Shown here in pieces: positions 46,151 through 57,314 of a stretch of 64,000 nucleotides of DNA. The notes beneath the pieces were generated by a model. The model ran no database searches. It worked only from the letters and a program-made list of their open reading frames with translations, and was not told the DNA's origin. The translations under genes were made by a program, and so were the position numbers. Source of the DNA: Patellaria atrata CBS 101060. Taxonomy: Eukaryota > Ascomycota > Dothideomycetes > Patellariales > Patellariaceae. The DNA is taken from NCBI GenBank assembly GCA_010093705.1, contig MU006089.1:1304455-1368454 (forward strand). The letters are read 5' to 3'. How positions within the stretch are numbered: position 1 is the first letter of the stretch; every line of letters starts with the position of its first letter.

Positions 46151-49100
46151 TTTCCTTGATCTACAAATTGCCACACATGATAAACAGGGGAACCTCAACC
46201 CATCTTAGGTTCGAACTTACCGAGATCTGACTCCTGGGACTATGAAAAACTCATTAAGAAAGGTGTTGTCCTATGCGATATTGTCGACTCAATTAATACT
46301 GGAGTACCGACGTACGAATATCTCTTCTAGCGGTCACCGAAGTATTATGACTGAATGCAATGGACATGAATGGAGGTGATCGTATCTTGGTAGAGATTGG
46401 CAAGATTGTGACGAGCTTGGCTTGATAATAAAGTATCATCCATAAGCAATAGAGCATATGGAATATCCATGAGGAGGGAGTCCTACTCGAGCCTCGTGTT
46501 CTATGTTGAAGCCAGAAGAGGAAAAGCGCTGATATGACCTATCAGTCTCTGAACTAGTTTTAATATGGTTATTGTGAGAAGTGTCGGCATCTGGTTGCTT
46601 CTGGTTTTCAGATACGAGAGCGATCATCGTCCCGTCCTTTCCGTTAGGCAATAGACGATAAGGTTGATCACTCCGTTACTCGATCCGTAGTAAAGGGGCC
46701 AATCATCCTCATGGCGAGCATATGCTTTAGTATCATGGAGCGACCTTCTACATCCTTTCGAACGGGTAGGATATGAAAAGTACAATCGGAATACCACCCC
46801 TCCATATCAATACGATCGCGCTTGGAGCATGCACGCTCTCGTAATACACCAAATGTTCCTCTAGGGATATCTTCCTATCTGCTAGCAGATGGTATTCCCT
46901 GTACCCTTCCATTATCTGTCATTATTCCATCCGAGTCGAATCATGTATTTTACGAGCAACCTAGAATAACCATCATCATGAATTTGCTCTTAGGGAGATT
47001 TGATATCTTTTCGACATCGGTCCATTCACTTGCTCTATGTTAGAGCGCAAATCCGACTCTGAAGAAATATATGGTTTTCAAGAGCTGTAAGGTTATAGTT
47101 GTCTTCAACATCTTCGGGATGGTCTGCTGTTAAGTTAAAACCCATACAGGATTGGGGATCTGGCGTTGGCGTTAACGGTAGCGCATAGTAAAATTGGGAC
47201 CAGATAGGTGGAGTAGTATGTAGAAGACGGCCCGAGTGCCGGACACATCCTATTCTCCCTCTTTCTTGCAAACCATGTCCTCATCGCAACACTCATTCGA
47301 AATCAGCATCGTCTTCCTATGTATCCTTGAAGGTCCAAGTTTAAGGCAATCGGAGTCTAGAATAGCACCGAGAGATTGGCTGCGCGAAATCCGACCCGTC
47401 GAATGGGTAAACCATATCGATTTGGTTGGATCATAGTAGCTAGCGGAGACATAGGGTGTCCATAGTAACAGAGTCATTCGCAAGCTGTTCCAGAGATACA
47501 TCCAGGTTGTTGTTTTCGTAGCCGTACTTGAGAGGACTTCCGATTATATGAACGTCGAGCGTCGCTACGGAGCTGAAATCCGTGGCTTTAGCGTCTCGCT
47601 GTTGATCTGCTTGTCTCGTTTCTCTAGGAGACTCGCTAAAACTCCACAGACTTCTTCGTGAACACACATCGCTCAACCTACACATCAGGAAGGGTTCGGC
47701 CCAGAATTCGAGATCTCCTACTTAGTGCTCTCATAAATTGATGTGTCAGACATTCTCAAGTCTCAATCCTCAATCACTGTCGCCTCTATCCACCCCACCA
47801 GATGCCTATTTTTATTCCAACCACATCGGCAGTATTTGAGGGATGCTTTCGAACGAATTCGAACTCGGAGAATGTATTTGCTCTTGTGTGGTGACAAGCT
47901 AAGTAGCTGAGAACGACAGAAGATGAGAGGAAAGTGTCTTTGTTCTATACCAGACCATATCCGAGAACGTAGGCAAGCTGGAGAATGCTCAGAGAGTTGG
48001 CCAGACGGTAGCACCGTTACACTTCACAAAGTGGTATTCCTTCCTGATTAACCGTTCAAGAGAATATCCGAGGTGACGAGGCAAAAGGCAAAATGGGCCC
48101 TTCGATGGTCCGGCTACGAGGATTTGGAAGTTCCCTAGATAGTAGATGCTTGTTAGTAACGTGTTTCCATTAACCGACATGGTAATGCTTGCCTTCCTAT
48201 CCTCAAATTTTTGCTATCGATTATTCGTACAATGCCGATTCCGCCCGCATTATGCGGATATCCCAATTCTTCGAAACCCCATAGATTTATTGTCAAGGTA
48301 TTCTAACTGTAAGCATGTACATTTCTTGCTCCTCAAACCAAGTATACGCTAGTGTAAGGAGGTGGGGAGGTAAGTGGTCCGAAAGGGTGGCAATTCATAT
48401 CTTGCTGTATGCATACTATATGCCTCGGACAACCATAAGTGAGGAATGTCATTTTATACTCGTGAGCCTTTCTTGTAGAATGAATAAGTTCGCTATTTTT
48501 GAATTTCTCCAGCGTAACTCGTAATCCGGCGCTGATTTAAGTATAGCAGCTAAGTCGGCGGATCCAGGTCCCTATCTACTAACTTCATTGATGTGGAGAA
48601 GCATAATAGTATTGAAAGAATTAACAACTCAAGGTTGAGAGCGGGGATATGCCAGCATACACGGCGGGCGGACTGATGATATCCCAGTAGTTAGCTTGCT
48701 CCCCAACCTGTTCGCTATTGAGTCAGGTTCTCGTCAAGAGCTTTCGTATCCTTCTCTCTGCAAATCTGAAACGGACACTAATATGGCAGCACTCGTTGAC
48801 AACACAATGTCCTAATTTCCAATCTGAGATAACTTTGTAAAGACAAGCAGTGACTCACCGCTCCGAAGACCTATAAACATGCTACCAAGAGATGTTAGCT
48901 AAGTTACTTAGATTAGTTGCAAACTGTAAAGAAAGGAAAGGATAGAAGACATCGTCGGTCTCGCTGTAGGAGTTGTTTCCGTAGATGACGTTAGGAAGGT
49001 GTGGAAATATCTGAATCCGTATATTCTTTGGGATAAACACTTAGTTAAAGAGAAGCGAAAGGCTACCTCAAAGTTTCTAACACTTTGTTTCGGACCGAGA

Positions 49101-50474
49101 TGTTCAGGTCAAGAGTTTCTGGTTAGTGCGCTGAAATTACTTCGAGGATCAAATTGCGGCTTGCAAGCTGTGCCTAGAAACTCGCTCAGAGAGTGCGGGC
49201 TCCCCCCAACTAACGCTCCGAACTGCCTCATTACGTATATAGAAAGATCTAGGAGGACGCATATCCCCCAAAACGCGTATATTTTCCGCTTACTTGTGTA
49301 GACGGCTAATGGAATAACACGTAGCGGAGTCTCGAAACCATTAGTAGAGCTCCACTCCGCAACTACGAGTTGGGGAACTCTTCATCTGGCTTTGATCGCT
49401 ACCTCAGTTGCCCCATATAAACTTTATCGGATCACTATAGGATTACTTTCCATGCTTACACCTGAATGCGGCCTTTAGTTGTATTATCACCAAGCTGACA
49501 CACGCAATGTTATATTGCTTCGTATAGAGTATTAAAGTTCCATCGTTCTTTCAGTAACGTATTCTATGCCCTCTTTTATGGGTATACAATGGTACAATGT
49601 CACTAAGGGATTTCAAAATGTCAAAATCCTCAGCTAACTACTCCACTCTCAAACACCAGCTCATACTTAATTGATAAGACCAACTCGATAAGGAAGGAAA
49701 ATATCGTCTACATGTTACATCACAACCGCTTATAGTACGTTCAACTCCTAGGTGTCTCTGGCAGACCAGCGGGCGCGGGCATTTGGATTTATCATTGGAC
49801 TTATACCCTTTACCGGAAGACTATGAAACTAGTAACTACAACTTGAACTTGGCTCAGTTAAGGGATAGGTAATATGCAATAACAAAAGGTGAAAGCGTAT
49901 AGACTAGGGAAGTAGCTACGGGCCCGTAGACACGGTATTGAACAGATCAAGTTGTGAGCGGCCTCTAGTAATTGTGTTCCAACTATCTAGTCCAGATGTT
50001 ATCTACAATCAAGATAAAGGAGAAAAGAAGAGTCTGAGGGCAGATTTGAGGAAAATATTACTGGCTCATCTTCGGATGCAGGGCGCGCCCATACCACTAG
50101 GCTCTAGCCTGTTACACAAGTGATCTGGGCTGGATTTGACGTCTGACCAGAAATACGGTGGACGGTGGTTGATGTCCATAAATATAGAATCATTTATTGG
50201 TAAGAAACACGCCATCAACTTGTAATAAGTTGGAAATATGATCGTTTAATACCTTCTGGATACATCTATTCTATTTACAATGTCCCCTTCGTAAGTAATA
50301 ATATGATAGAAACTCCCTTCTATAACATCAACTCAAGGTGTTGCAAACACTTCTTGGTTTATTATAACTGATAAGTCTTCTTAGTGCAACAAGTCTATCA
50401 CTCGACGCATATGGCCATTCACAGTCCTAGAGATTTCGACAACCTCATCCCATCATCTGAACCTTTTCCTTCTC
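46151..50474. other. Gene-poor decayed stretch, 4.3 kb
   Basis: No intact gene. On the minus strand between about 47035 and 48180, pieces look faintly protein-like (for example DFSSVATLDVHIIGSPLKYG and YYDPTKSIWFTHSTGRISRS) in changing frames, suggesting another old dead gene. The remainder is AT-rich with chance frames, several lacking ATG. Confidence 0.35.
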
Positions 50475-50927
50475 TTATGATGCTGCCTGCAATTCATTTT
50501 CCCGGTGAAGTTCTATATACGATACCTCATTCTTCACTAGATGGCCATCGCTGATATCAAATGGGCGCTGACGCCCAGGCCGTGCGGAGCTTTCTCGGCT
50601 CTTTGAAGATTTGACATCGAGGATTTTCGCACCTAGAGGGTGCATGTTACCGTAACGTTCTGTTGCATTTACTGCAATGGTGGAAGGATTATAACCAATT
50701 GCAGTTGAAACACCGGGGAAGCAATGGTTGAAGTGTCTCCTATGTTTATAGCTAGCCGACTCAAAAATGGCTACGCGTAGTATCGTGAGACATATTCTTG
50801 TCCTATTCCACGCTCTATGCATAGTAATTAAACGCTTTCCAATGCTTGTTAGGGCATATTCCTGGGTCTCCCAGTGGAATTTCGTATGATCCCTTGGAAA
50901 AGGGAAAGAGCCCCGTCTTTTATTCAT
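50475..50927 (-). CDS. Hypothetical protein, 150 aa
   Basis: Frame from ATG 50927 (MNKRRGSFPF...) to 50475. It is basic with mixed composition, without signal peptide or clear membrane helix, and has a His/Arg-rich centre (SYKHRRHFNHCFPG) and Glu-rich end. No family was recognised. It stands alone in a decayed area, so it could be a remnant of a longer gene. Confidence 0.35.
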   Translation of the reverse strand: MNKRRGSFPFPRDHTKFHWETQEYALTSIGKRLITMHRAWNRTRICLTILRVAIFESASYKHRRHFNHCFPGVSTAIGYNPSTIAVNATERYGNMHPLGAKILDVKSSKSRESSARPGRQRPFDISDGHLVKNEVSYIELHRENELQAAS

Positions 50928-51091
50928 AAATCGAATCGAGTTTCATTATAGGTTTGCACAGGAAGACGAGAAATGTGATTTTGAACCATCCGATAAAGTA
51001 TTCATTGTATCAGTACAAGGTAATGGGGGCTCAGACCTATCAACATATTCTTCTTTTGCTAGGCGTTGCTGCCCTCATAGGACACTCTCTG

Positions 51092-51268
51092 TTTTTTTTT
51101 TGTTTTTTTTTAAATCCATTGCATTGCATTATCTACAATGCTGCGCATGCAGCCTCTAGGGATATGGCGCTACTCTTCTATTCACATAAATCCCTATCCT
51201 AGGGTAATAATATGTCTAGTGAGAGTGTCTGAGGAGTGAAACTCTCCAGTTGTCCAAACTTTGCAGTC
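51092..51268 (-). mobile_element. SINE-like retroposon, copy B (about 177 bp)
   Basis: Same element as at 28309-28473, same orientation. Its minus-strand 3' end is a longer A-run (about 19 A broken by one C) and shares the GACTGCAAAG 5' end. A possible imperfect flank repeat (ACTCTCTG before the T-run, ACTCTTTG near 51277) may be a target duplication. Confidence 0.6.
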
Positions 51269-51598
51269 CAAGTCAACTCTTTGTTTTTAATACTCTAGTG
51301 AAGCAGGTTTTTGGGTAATTATGGGCAATCCTGCACTTCCTAACATGTTGTCACCTGTCATCGTTCAGTTACCCTCATCCAGGGGAACACTCAGAATGGC
51401 GTATGCTTCGATCTCCCGTCAAGAAAGTAGTGCGCCGTAATTCTACTCGTAAGGAAATATCAGCGCTATTTAGATTATCTATCGCCCAATGCAAGATGTG
51501 GTGCTAGTTCAAGAGAATAGTCAAGCCAACGGAGCAGAACAATACCGTTGCTAACAAAGGACGAACCTGCTCAAAACTTCGAAACCAACAAAAAGTCT

Positions 51599-51829
51599 AT
51601 GGTGATTACTATCATTGTATTCATATCTGCAGTTGTACTATTCATAATTTTTATTTGTCTACTGAAAAAGTGCTTCCCGGATAAGCATATAGGTGCTGCT
51701 GACAGAAACGTCCGTCCAGCAAAAGCTCACTCTCGACAACGGGACGTTGAGATGGGTCAGTGGTACGGTCAGGATCATGAGCATGAGCATGAGCACCATT
51801 ACCGAAATTGCACGAGCATAGATAAATAG
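51599..51829 (+). CDS. Single-pass mini membrane protein, 76 aa
   Basis: ATG 51599. Residues 2-22 are a strong membrane helix (VITIIVFISAVVLFIIFICLL), followed by KKCF (basic, Cys next to the membrane). A hydrophilic tail ends in an alternating His-Glu run (HEHEHEHH) and CTSIDK. The frame is open upstream without ATG and with polar sequence (TKDEPAQNFETNKK). A neighbouring frame from an ATG at about 51490 reads 22 plausible residues, so the true protein may be longer and the locus partly decayed. A solo LTR lies 12-17 bp after the stop. Type III-like topology is inferred. Confidence 0.45.
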   Translation: MVITIIVFISAVVLFIIFICLLKKCFPDKHIGAADRNVRPAKAHSRQRDVEMGQWYGQDHEHEHEHHYRNCTSIDK

Positions 51830-51845
51830 TCTGTTGTAGAAGTTA

Positions 51846-52126
51846 ATGTCAAGGCTCAACCTCAGATGAGAGCTGAAAGGTATATTGCTGTATGTACATG
51901 AAGCTTAAACTTAAGGAAAGAAAGTAAAAGAGAGTATCAGAACAGCGTGAGCTGTTCTATTAAAGTACAACATGACTAAGCTACTGGATCATGCATGGAG
52001 CTTAAACTTAAGGAAAGAATGTAAGAGAAAGTGCCAGAACAACGTAAGTTGTTCTATTAAAGTATAGCATAGCTAAGCCGCTGGATCATCCAAGGCACTT
52101 ATACCTATAGGGTCTAACCCGTGACA
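51846..52126 (+). mobile_element. Solo LTR, copy 2, with internal duplication (281 bp, TSD GTTAA)
   Basis: TGTCA...TGACA ends, with a perfect GTTAA target duplication at 51841-51845 and 52127-52131. It is 108 bp longer than the other two copies because the middle section (GCTTAAACTTAAGGAAAGAA...CTGGATCATG) occurs twice in tandem. The two halves have since diverged by several substitutions. Non-coding fossil LTR of the same family. Confidence 0.85.
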
Positions 52127-52131
52127 GTTAA

Positions 52132-52732
52132 CCCCATACTTATTGCTAGTTTCGATTTGCAGTTGGGAATATAGAAGGCATACGCCGTCAAACTTCATTG
52201 GTAATAAATTCAGAACAGGTTTGAAAGTACTAAAGTGGGTGAGCTAAACAGTTCGAAATACTCCCTAATGATGGGGAACGGTAATGGTGCATTTTTGCAA
52301 CCCACATCCTAAACAGAAATACGACAGCTGGGTTGTTAAAGGTTCAGCTTGCTGCGTCAATATCAGTAATTACTTTTAGATACAGCTAAAAGAAAAGGCA
52401 GAAGTTACCTTACATTAGACCGTGTAGTTGTAATAAATTGAGGTGCAGTCTGTTAGGACTCTAGTCAGTCTAAAAATTAGAAAGGAGTAAGGTGGAACAT
52501 CTTCCTCCCCTTATCAACCTTGTTCATTGATCCTGAGTCCTTTGTTTTTGACTAGTGTTGTGTGTTTGCAAGATTCAATGTATTATTAAGACTTTGATAC
52601 TCTACTGGATCATCAATTATAAAACAGGAGTTCCCGTCGTGGATGGTGTACCGGATATAAACTGAAGAAAGATTTTATATTAGGAAAATACCCCAAGGGA
52701 GATGTCATAAGAACACAGTGAAAGGAACAGCA
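52132..52732. other. Intergenic, nothing recognised
   Basis: AT-rich sequence between the LTR and the next tiny ORF. No coding or repeat signal. Confidence 0.4.
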
Positions 52733-52900
52733 ATGCAACCATATATCGCATATATCGTATGTTTGACACTGGCGGTGCTTTTGGTAGTCGTAATAATTGC
52801 TGTGCTACTGGTGGCCCGATAGCGTTATAGCCGTAAGTCTTTGGAGGACATGGAAAACCAAAAAGATTTATCGTCGTGCAGAGGAGTTGAAAAGATATGA
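52733..52900 (+). pseudogene. Single-pass mini membrane ORF with in-frame stop
   Basis: ATG 52733 in the context AACAGCAATG opens 29 codons that are almost wholly a membrane helix (VCLTLAVLLVVVIIAVLLVA). After Arg comes TAG at 52820, and the same frame continues with a polar tail (RYSRKSLEDMENQKDLSSC) to TGA at 52898. The layout (helix, basic turn, charged tail) parallels the ORF at 51599. Either a 29-residue peptide is made or a 55-codon protein carries one CAG-to-TAG change. Confidence 0.4.
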
Positions 52901-53576
52901 GTCAGGTACCCCGCCAACCAAGGGTCTGAAGATATTGATTTGGGGAGCCCCAAACCTTTCCAAATTGTGAAATAATAACCAAATAAAGCCACATTCTACT
53001 TAATCACGAAGTGTAATGTGATTTCATGAATTTGAAGTGTTCAGAGTTAATAAGGTAATAAACTTAAGCAAGCTGACTATAGTAGAACCAGCCAAAGCTA
53101 ATCTATCCACCCCCTATTGTTTATAATTGACTACGGGAGACCAAATTTCGAATTAAATATGATACGCACTCTTACGTTATGGTTATATCAAGGTTAAAGT
53201 GTACGGAGACTAGAGGTAGTTGCCAAATCGGCCCTGAGTACTCCGTATTCTCGTGGAAGTGCGAGGATTAGGACTAAGTGAGTCCGTATCTCTTGATTGC
53301 CCTACTAGACTTCAGCAATTACAAAAGTATAGAGTTCTGGTGAAGTGCGACGAAGTAAGTAAGTATAAAAGTTTGAGGGTGGTTACTGTTAGGTCTAATG
53401 TAGTTCTAGGGAAAGAGGTTGTAATAAGGTAAAACTACTAGAACTATTCTAGAACTACCCCTGGCTTCGCTACCACTTTGAATACTCCGCACTCACATCT
53501 CTGCTGTTTCTCTCATCCCTTCCTGCCTTATAGAAACGCTGCAGCAAAAAGATCACAGTTGATCGCCGCCTTCAGT
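52901..53576. other. Intergenic with GTAGTTCTAG inverted repeat
   Basis: Contains GTAGTTCTAG at 53400-53409 and CTAGAACTAC at 53449-53458, a 10-bp inverted repeat with a 39-bp loop about 120 bp before the BTB start codon. Otherwise AT-rich. Confidence 0.5.
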
Positions 53577-54640
53577 ATGGCCAGAAAGGAAAACTGTATG
53601 TACAAATTCAAAGCTGAGGGTGTAGACAATGCGCCCTCATTTCTGTAAGTGTACAGTACAATACCATTTCTATCTTTTCAAATCTGCATGTTCACAACTG
53701 ACGTAGTAGAAACATTGACCAGACCATCGTAACAGTTCTCGTCGGGCCAGATGAGCGTAAATTCCATCTCTACAAGGCTCGGCTCGCCAAAGAGTCGCCC
53801 TACTTCGATAAAATGTTCAACGGGGGATTTAAGGAGGCAACAGAGAGGGAGGGACATCTCGCAAAAGTTCCCAGCACGACTTTTGCAATTTTTGCGAACT
53901 GGTTGTATACTAGAGTTATCGAAATACCGAGCTCAGGGGAAGCAGACGTCCGAGAGGATCCTACAATTGAACAAGAGTCGGATGGCCCCCTGAAACAAAC
54001 CAGCCCCCAGCCTGAAGACGCCGCTCAAGATCAAGACGATTCGTCCACAAGAACGCTTGGACACTCTCGTCAACCTAGCATAGGGCCTACCATTGCTCAA
54101 GATATGGCCCCAATAGATGAATCGTACCGGCTCGCTGATAATGCCCTCGCCGATCTCTACGTCTTTGCTGATACATATGATATCCCGGTACTCCGGAACG
54201 ATATTATCGACGCGTTCGTAACCCGTGTTGACGCTAATAACATATTACCTTCGCTGGATCTTGTTACACGTGTATTTTGTGATCTCCCCGAGACGTTAGC
54301 CTTGCCTCGGTACCTGATCGATCTCTATAGCGAGTGTTGGGGCGGATACCATGACTTTGCCAACTCAGAATTCCAGCAGTACAAGGATGAACTACCTAAT
54401 GCGTTTCTGATTGGCATTCTCCAGAAGAAATCCAGAGGCCCTCAAGACTTGAAGAATACAAGGGACTGTCAAGCCCATCTCCGCTGTTGCGATTATCATC
54501 ATCACAGCACACATTCAGAGAAAAGGGGCTGTAAGAGAGTGAGACGATTGGCAAAGACCGCTAAGGAGTTGAAGAGGGACGCTGGGGAGGTCCTGGACGG
54601 ACAACAGATCAAGAAAAATAGGGGTTCTGCTGATGACTGA
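53577..54640 (+). CDS. BTB/POZ-domain protein, two exons, 333 aa
   Basis: Exon 1 is 53577-53644 and exon 2 is 53707-54640. The 62-nt intron has donor GTAAGT, branch site CTGAC and acceptor CGTAG, and the junction codon is CT|T. The BTB fold starts near residue 25 (DQTIVTVLVGPDERKFHLYK) and continues with SPYFDKMFNGGFKEA and FAIFANWLYTRVIE. An acidic, Pro/Ser-rich insertion of about 65 residues follows, and then the helical back end (LADLYVFADTYDIPVLRNDI). The tail is His/Cys- then Lys-rich (CCDYHHHSTHS). This is the large fungal BTB family, probably mediating dimerisation or Cul3 binding. The substrate is unknown. Confidence 0.85.
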
Positions 54641-55152
54641 GAAAAGCTATTCACCCGAGCTTGCTAATCATACGAAGACAGCATTATATGCATCAACCAC
54701 CACTGAGACTTCATACCGGAAAGCAACACTTGCGATTGTGCCAGTTCAGAACCTCTGACAGCTTTTGGTGATGTTGGCATGAGATATACTTCTGGTACTG
54801 CTTGGAGACCGTGGGAATAGCAGTGGAGGGAGGTGAGCGTTGGACTACCCGGATAGCCTCGGTGTTAAAGGGCTGGGTGAGAGACCCAGGTCTGAACTTG
54901 TCTTCGCCGCTTGCTTAACTGACCGTACTGCTTAGTTTGGCCTTCCAGAAATCACCCAGACGGAATATGTAGCCCGGGTTGCTCGATATTGAACACAAGG
55001 CTGAATATCATGTTACAGCGAGTTGAGTATCTTGGAAGCTCCTGTCGGTAAATTGTTTGTGCATCAAAGTTATTATAAATGCTCTTTCAAACTGTCCGTA
55101 TTGTTAGAGGATTGCATATTGGTTTTACAGCCTGGGTAGCCCTTACCTGGAA
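54641..55152. other. Intergenic, nothing recognised
   Basis: 3' flank of the BTB gene. No frame or repeat of note. Confidence 0.4.
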
Positions 55153-55177
55153 ATGACCTTCCTAGGAACGTGGAGTG

Positions 55178-55423
55178 ATGACCGTCCACTATCAATCACT
55201 GCAATCTTATCAGTATTATTATTCGCCGGGAAAACAGCTTCAATTGCCTGTTAAACTTAAAGATCTTGGCGTATCTCCTGATCAAACCAATGATAGCGAG
55301 TGCGTCTTTCTGCCAGTTCAAGCCGGAAATCACATAACACTGACCGAAGACAGCGGTCCATTAGTCTGCCTCTTTGATGGTCATGTCTGTTCCGATTTCG
55401 AGGCGGCGTGTACTACGCTTTGA
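55178..55423 (+). CDS. Small cysteine-containing ORF, 81 aa, doubtful
   Basis: ATG 55178. The second half resembles fungal small secreted proteins (ECVFLPVQAGNHITLTEDSG, PLVCLFDGHVC) with four Cys, but this frame has no signal peptide. An overlapping frame beginning at ATG 55153 carries a signal-peptide-like stretch (ITAILSVLLFAGKTASIAC) and then stops. The locus may be a decayed secreted-protein gene. Function unknown. Confidence 0.35.
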   Translation: MTVHYQSLQSYQYYYSPGKQLQLPVKLKDLGVSPDQTNDSECVFLPVQAGNHITLTEDSGPLVCLFDGHVCSDFEAACTTL

Positions 55424-56223
55424 CCTGCCACCATCGGAGTGCATATCAGGTCATTGGGAGCATCGCATGGGACAAGTTCTGGATGTACAAATGTACTGCA
55501 TAGTGCTCATGATCCACCATATTATAAAGTAAGGGACTGGGCGTTTAGGTTAATGGGAAGAGTGGTGGTTTAGGTGCTGAGTACGAAAACAGTACCGAGT
55601 GAAGAGTTAAGGGGTAAAGAAGAGATTGATGGAGGGTGACTAGTTAGGAGGAGTGTTCTTTGGTGCTGCCGAAGACTACTCAGTAGCCTATATTCTAATA
55701 CTAGTAGTATTATCTTCTTGGCTGTTTATATTAACCTCCTCTTTAGCTCTGCAGACAGAATTATGAGTTTGTATGATTTAGCATCAGTATATCCATGGAT
55801 CCTCTAGGGAGACACACGGGGAAGATGAACTTATTACTTTCCTCAAAGGAACGAACTCCGGCAGCGCTGCGTTAAAGTGAAGATTAAAATAAAGAGTAAA
55901 CAACTTATGGAAATCTCAAATTACTCAACTGTGCACATAGTACCAAAATTAGGGATCTTATGATCATAATCTACATTAGAATGGATTGGATGGGCCCAAG
56001 CCGAAACAAAGATTCAAGGAGAAATAATCATCCAAAAACCTCCTATGATGATGCCTTTCCAACGCCTCCTATGGACCACATCATGCGCCTAACCCATGCC
56101 CAGAAGAAGGGAAATCCTCGAAGTTTAGAACCCATTGACCTGTCTATATTACAACCCAATCCACTCTATTCGTTGGCTGCGCAGCTGAAGCTAACGATTC
56201 ATATCATATATGTCTGGCAGGAC
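55424..56223. other. Intergenic, nothing recognised
   Basis: 800 bp between the small ORF and the 3' end of the CFEM-like gene. An ATG-led plus frame at 55960-56361 overlaps the 3' end of that gene and lacks coding character. Confidence 0.4.
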
Positions 56224-57314
56224 TCAGACGCCATGATTGTGGGTCTGGTTAGTGCCAAACTCCTGGTCCTTCTCACCAACCGGTGTGAAGCCGTGTCCTG
56301 TATTTCGATAACCGGCACTGTAGATGCTGCTTTCACTAATATTCGGCTGCGCGTAGCTTAAGGGGCCAGATAATGCCGGATATGGGCTTGAGGTCCTGAA
56401 ACTGCCGCTGTTGCCAGGGACGTTGATAGATGAATTTAGGGTGTTCCTCCTTGAATGAGTCTCGAGAACGGACATGGGAGGTGGAGGCGGCGGTGGTGGA
56501 TTTAGAGGGACACCATTACTATTTCTGTCTTTGTTGTTCCTATTTTTGTTCTTCCTCGAAAGGACACCACCGACATTGTGGGATGGAAGTTGAGTTACGG
56601 AGTTAGAAGCATGACGAGTCTCGTGTGCTGAAACGTTGGCACCCGCAAGATCGCGCTTCTTGCGATAATGACGTTTGATAAGTATTCCAGCGACAGCGAT
56701 ACCAATGAGCCCAACGGCAATGACAATTATCATTACCACCCAACGCCAATGGTGATCTAGCCTACATTGAAGGATTAGCGAAGTTCGAAAGCGCACGATC
56801 GGTTCTCACAGATATATGTGACAGAGGGGCCAAGGGGAAAATATGACATAGGACAAACTAACCATGATCCGGGTGCGGCGCCTTTCCCATCATTGTCATT
56901 CGCATTGTCGCCGCTAAGTGTACCGGCTTCATTAGTGGCCGTATTCCCTGCTCCTGTTGCGCTGGTTGTGGCTGATGTCTGTGGACCACCAGCAGCGGGG
57001 CCTGAAGTAGTTGTCTGTGGTTGCCTGCAGACGTCCCGGAACCAACCCTGGACAGCGGGTAACTGATCAGCTGGGCATTGTGGGCATACGCTGACCGGAG
57101 CGGTGATTAGTGGAAGCAGCGTTGGGGACTGGCAGAAGCATTGGGAGAAAGTTGCTGATCCAGGGACGCAAGCGGTCTGGGCGGCGATAAACGGAGCACA
57201 TGTGAGTGCGCAGATAGGAGCCGTGTTAGGATCGACGATTCCGACCTGAGCGTTTATTGTTTGAAAAGAGATGAGAGCAAGGGAGAGGAGAATCGAGACG
57301 GGTTTCGACAGCAT
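56224..57314 (-). CDS. CFEM-like eight-cysteine single-pass membrane protein, two exons, 329 aa
   Basis: Exon 1 is 57314-56863 and exon 2 is 56761-56224. The 101-nt intron runs GTTAGT...CAATGTAG and the junction codon is TG|G. A signal peptide spans about residues 1-22 (ending INAQ). An ectodomain with eight Cys (CALTC, CFC, CPQC and singles at about 34-93) follows in a CFEM-like spacing, then a Thr/Ser/Gly-rich stalk. A membrane helix lies at about 158-180 (VVMIIVIAVGLIGIAVAGIL), then RHYRKKR and a cytoplasmic tail with a run of eight Pro. The topology suits a cell-surface sensor or haem/iron-related CFEM protein. The Cys spacing deviates enough that the CFEM label is tentative. Confidence 0.75.

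Noticed and set aside
46200-46230. GGTTCGAAC, like a tRNA T-loop
   Set aside because: The flanking bases do not form a T-stem and no acceptor or anticodon arm is present.
48999-49301. A 100-codon plus frame
   Set aside because: It starts with GTG only and sits in decayed AT-rich DNA.
51222-51245. CTGAGGA...GAAAC in the SINE-like repeat, resembling a hammerhead ribozyme core
   Set aside because: There is no room for stem II between the two boxes, and the second box is not kept in the other copy (28435-28455).
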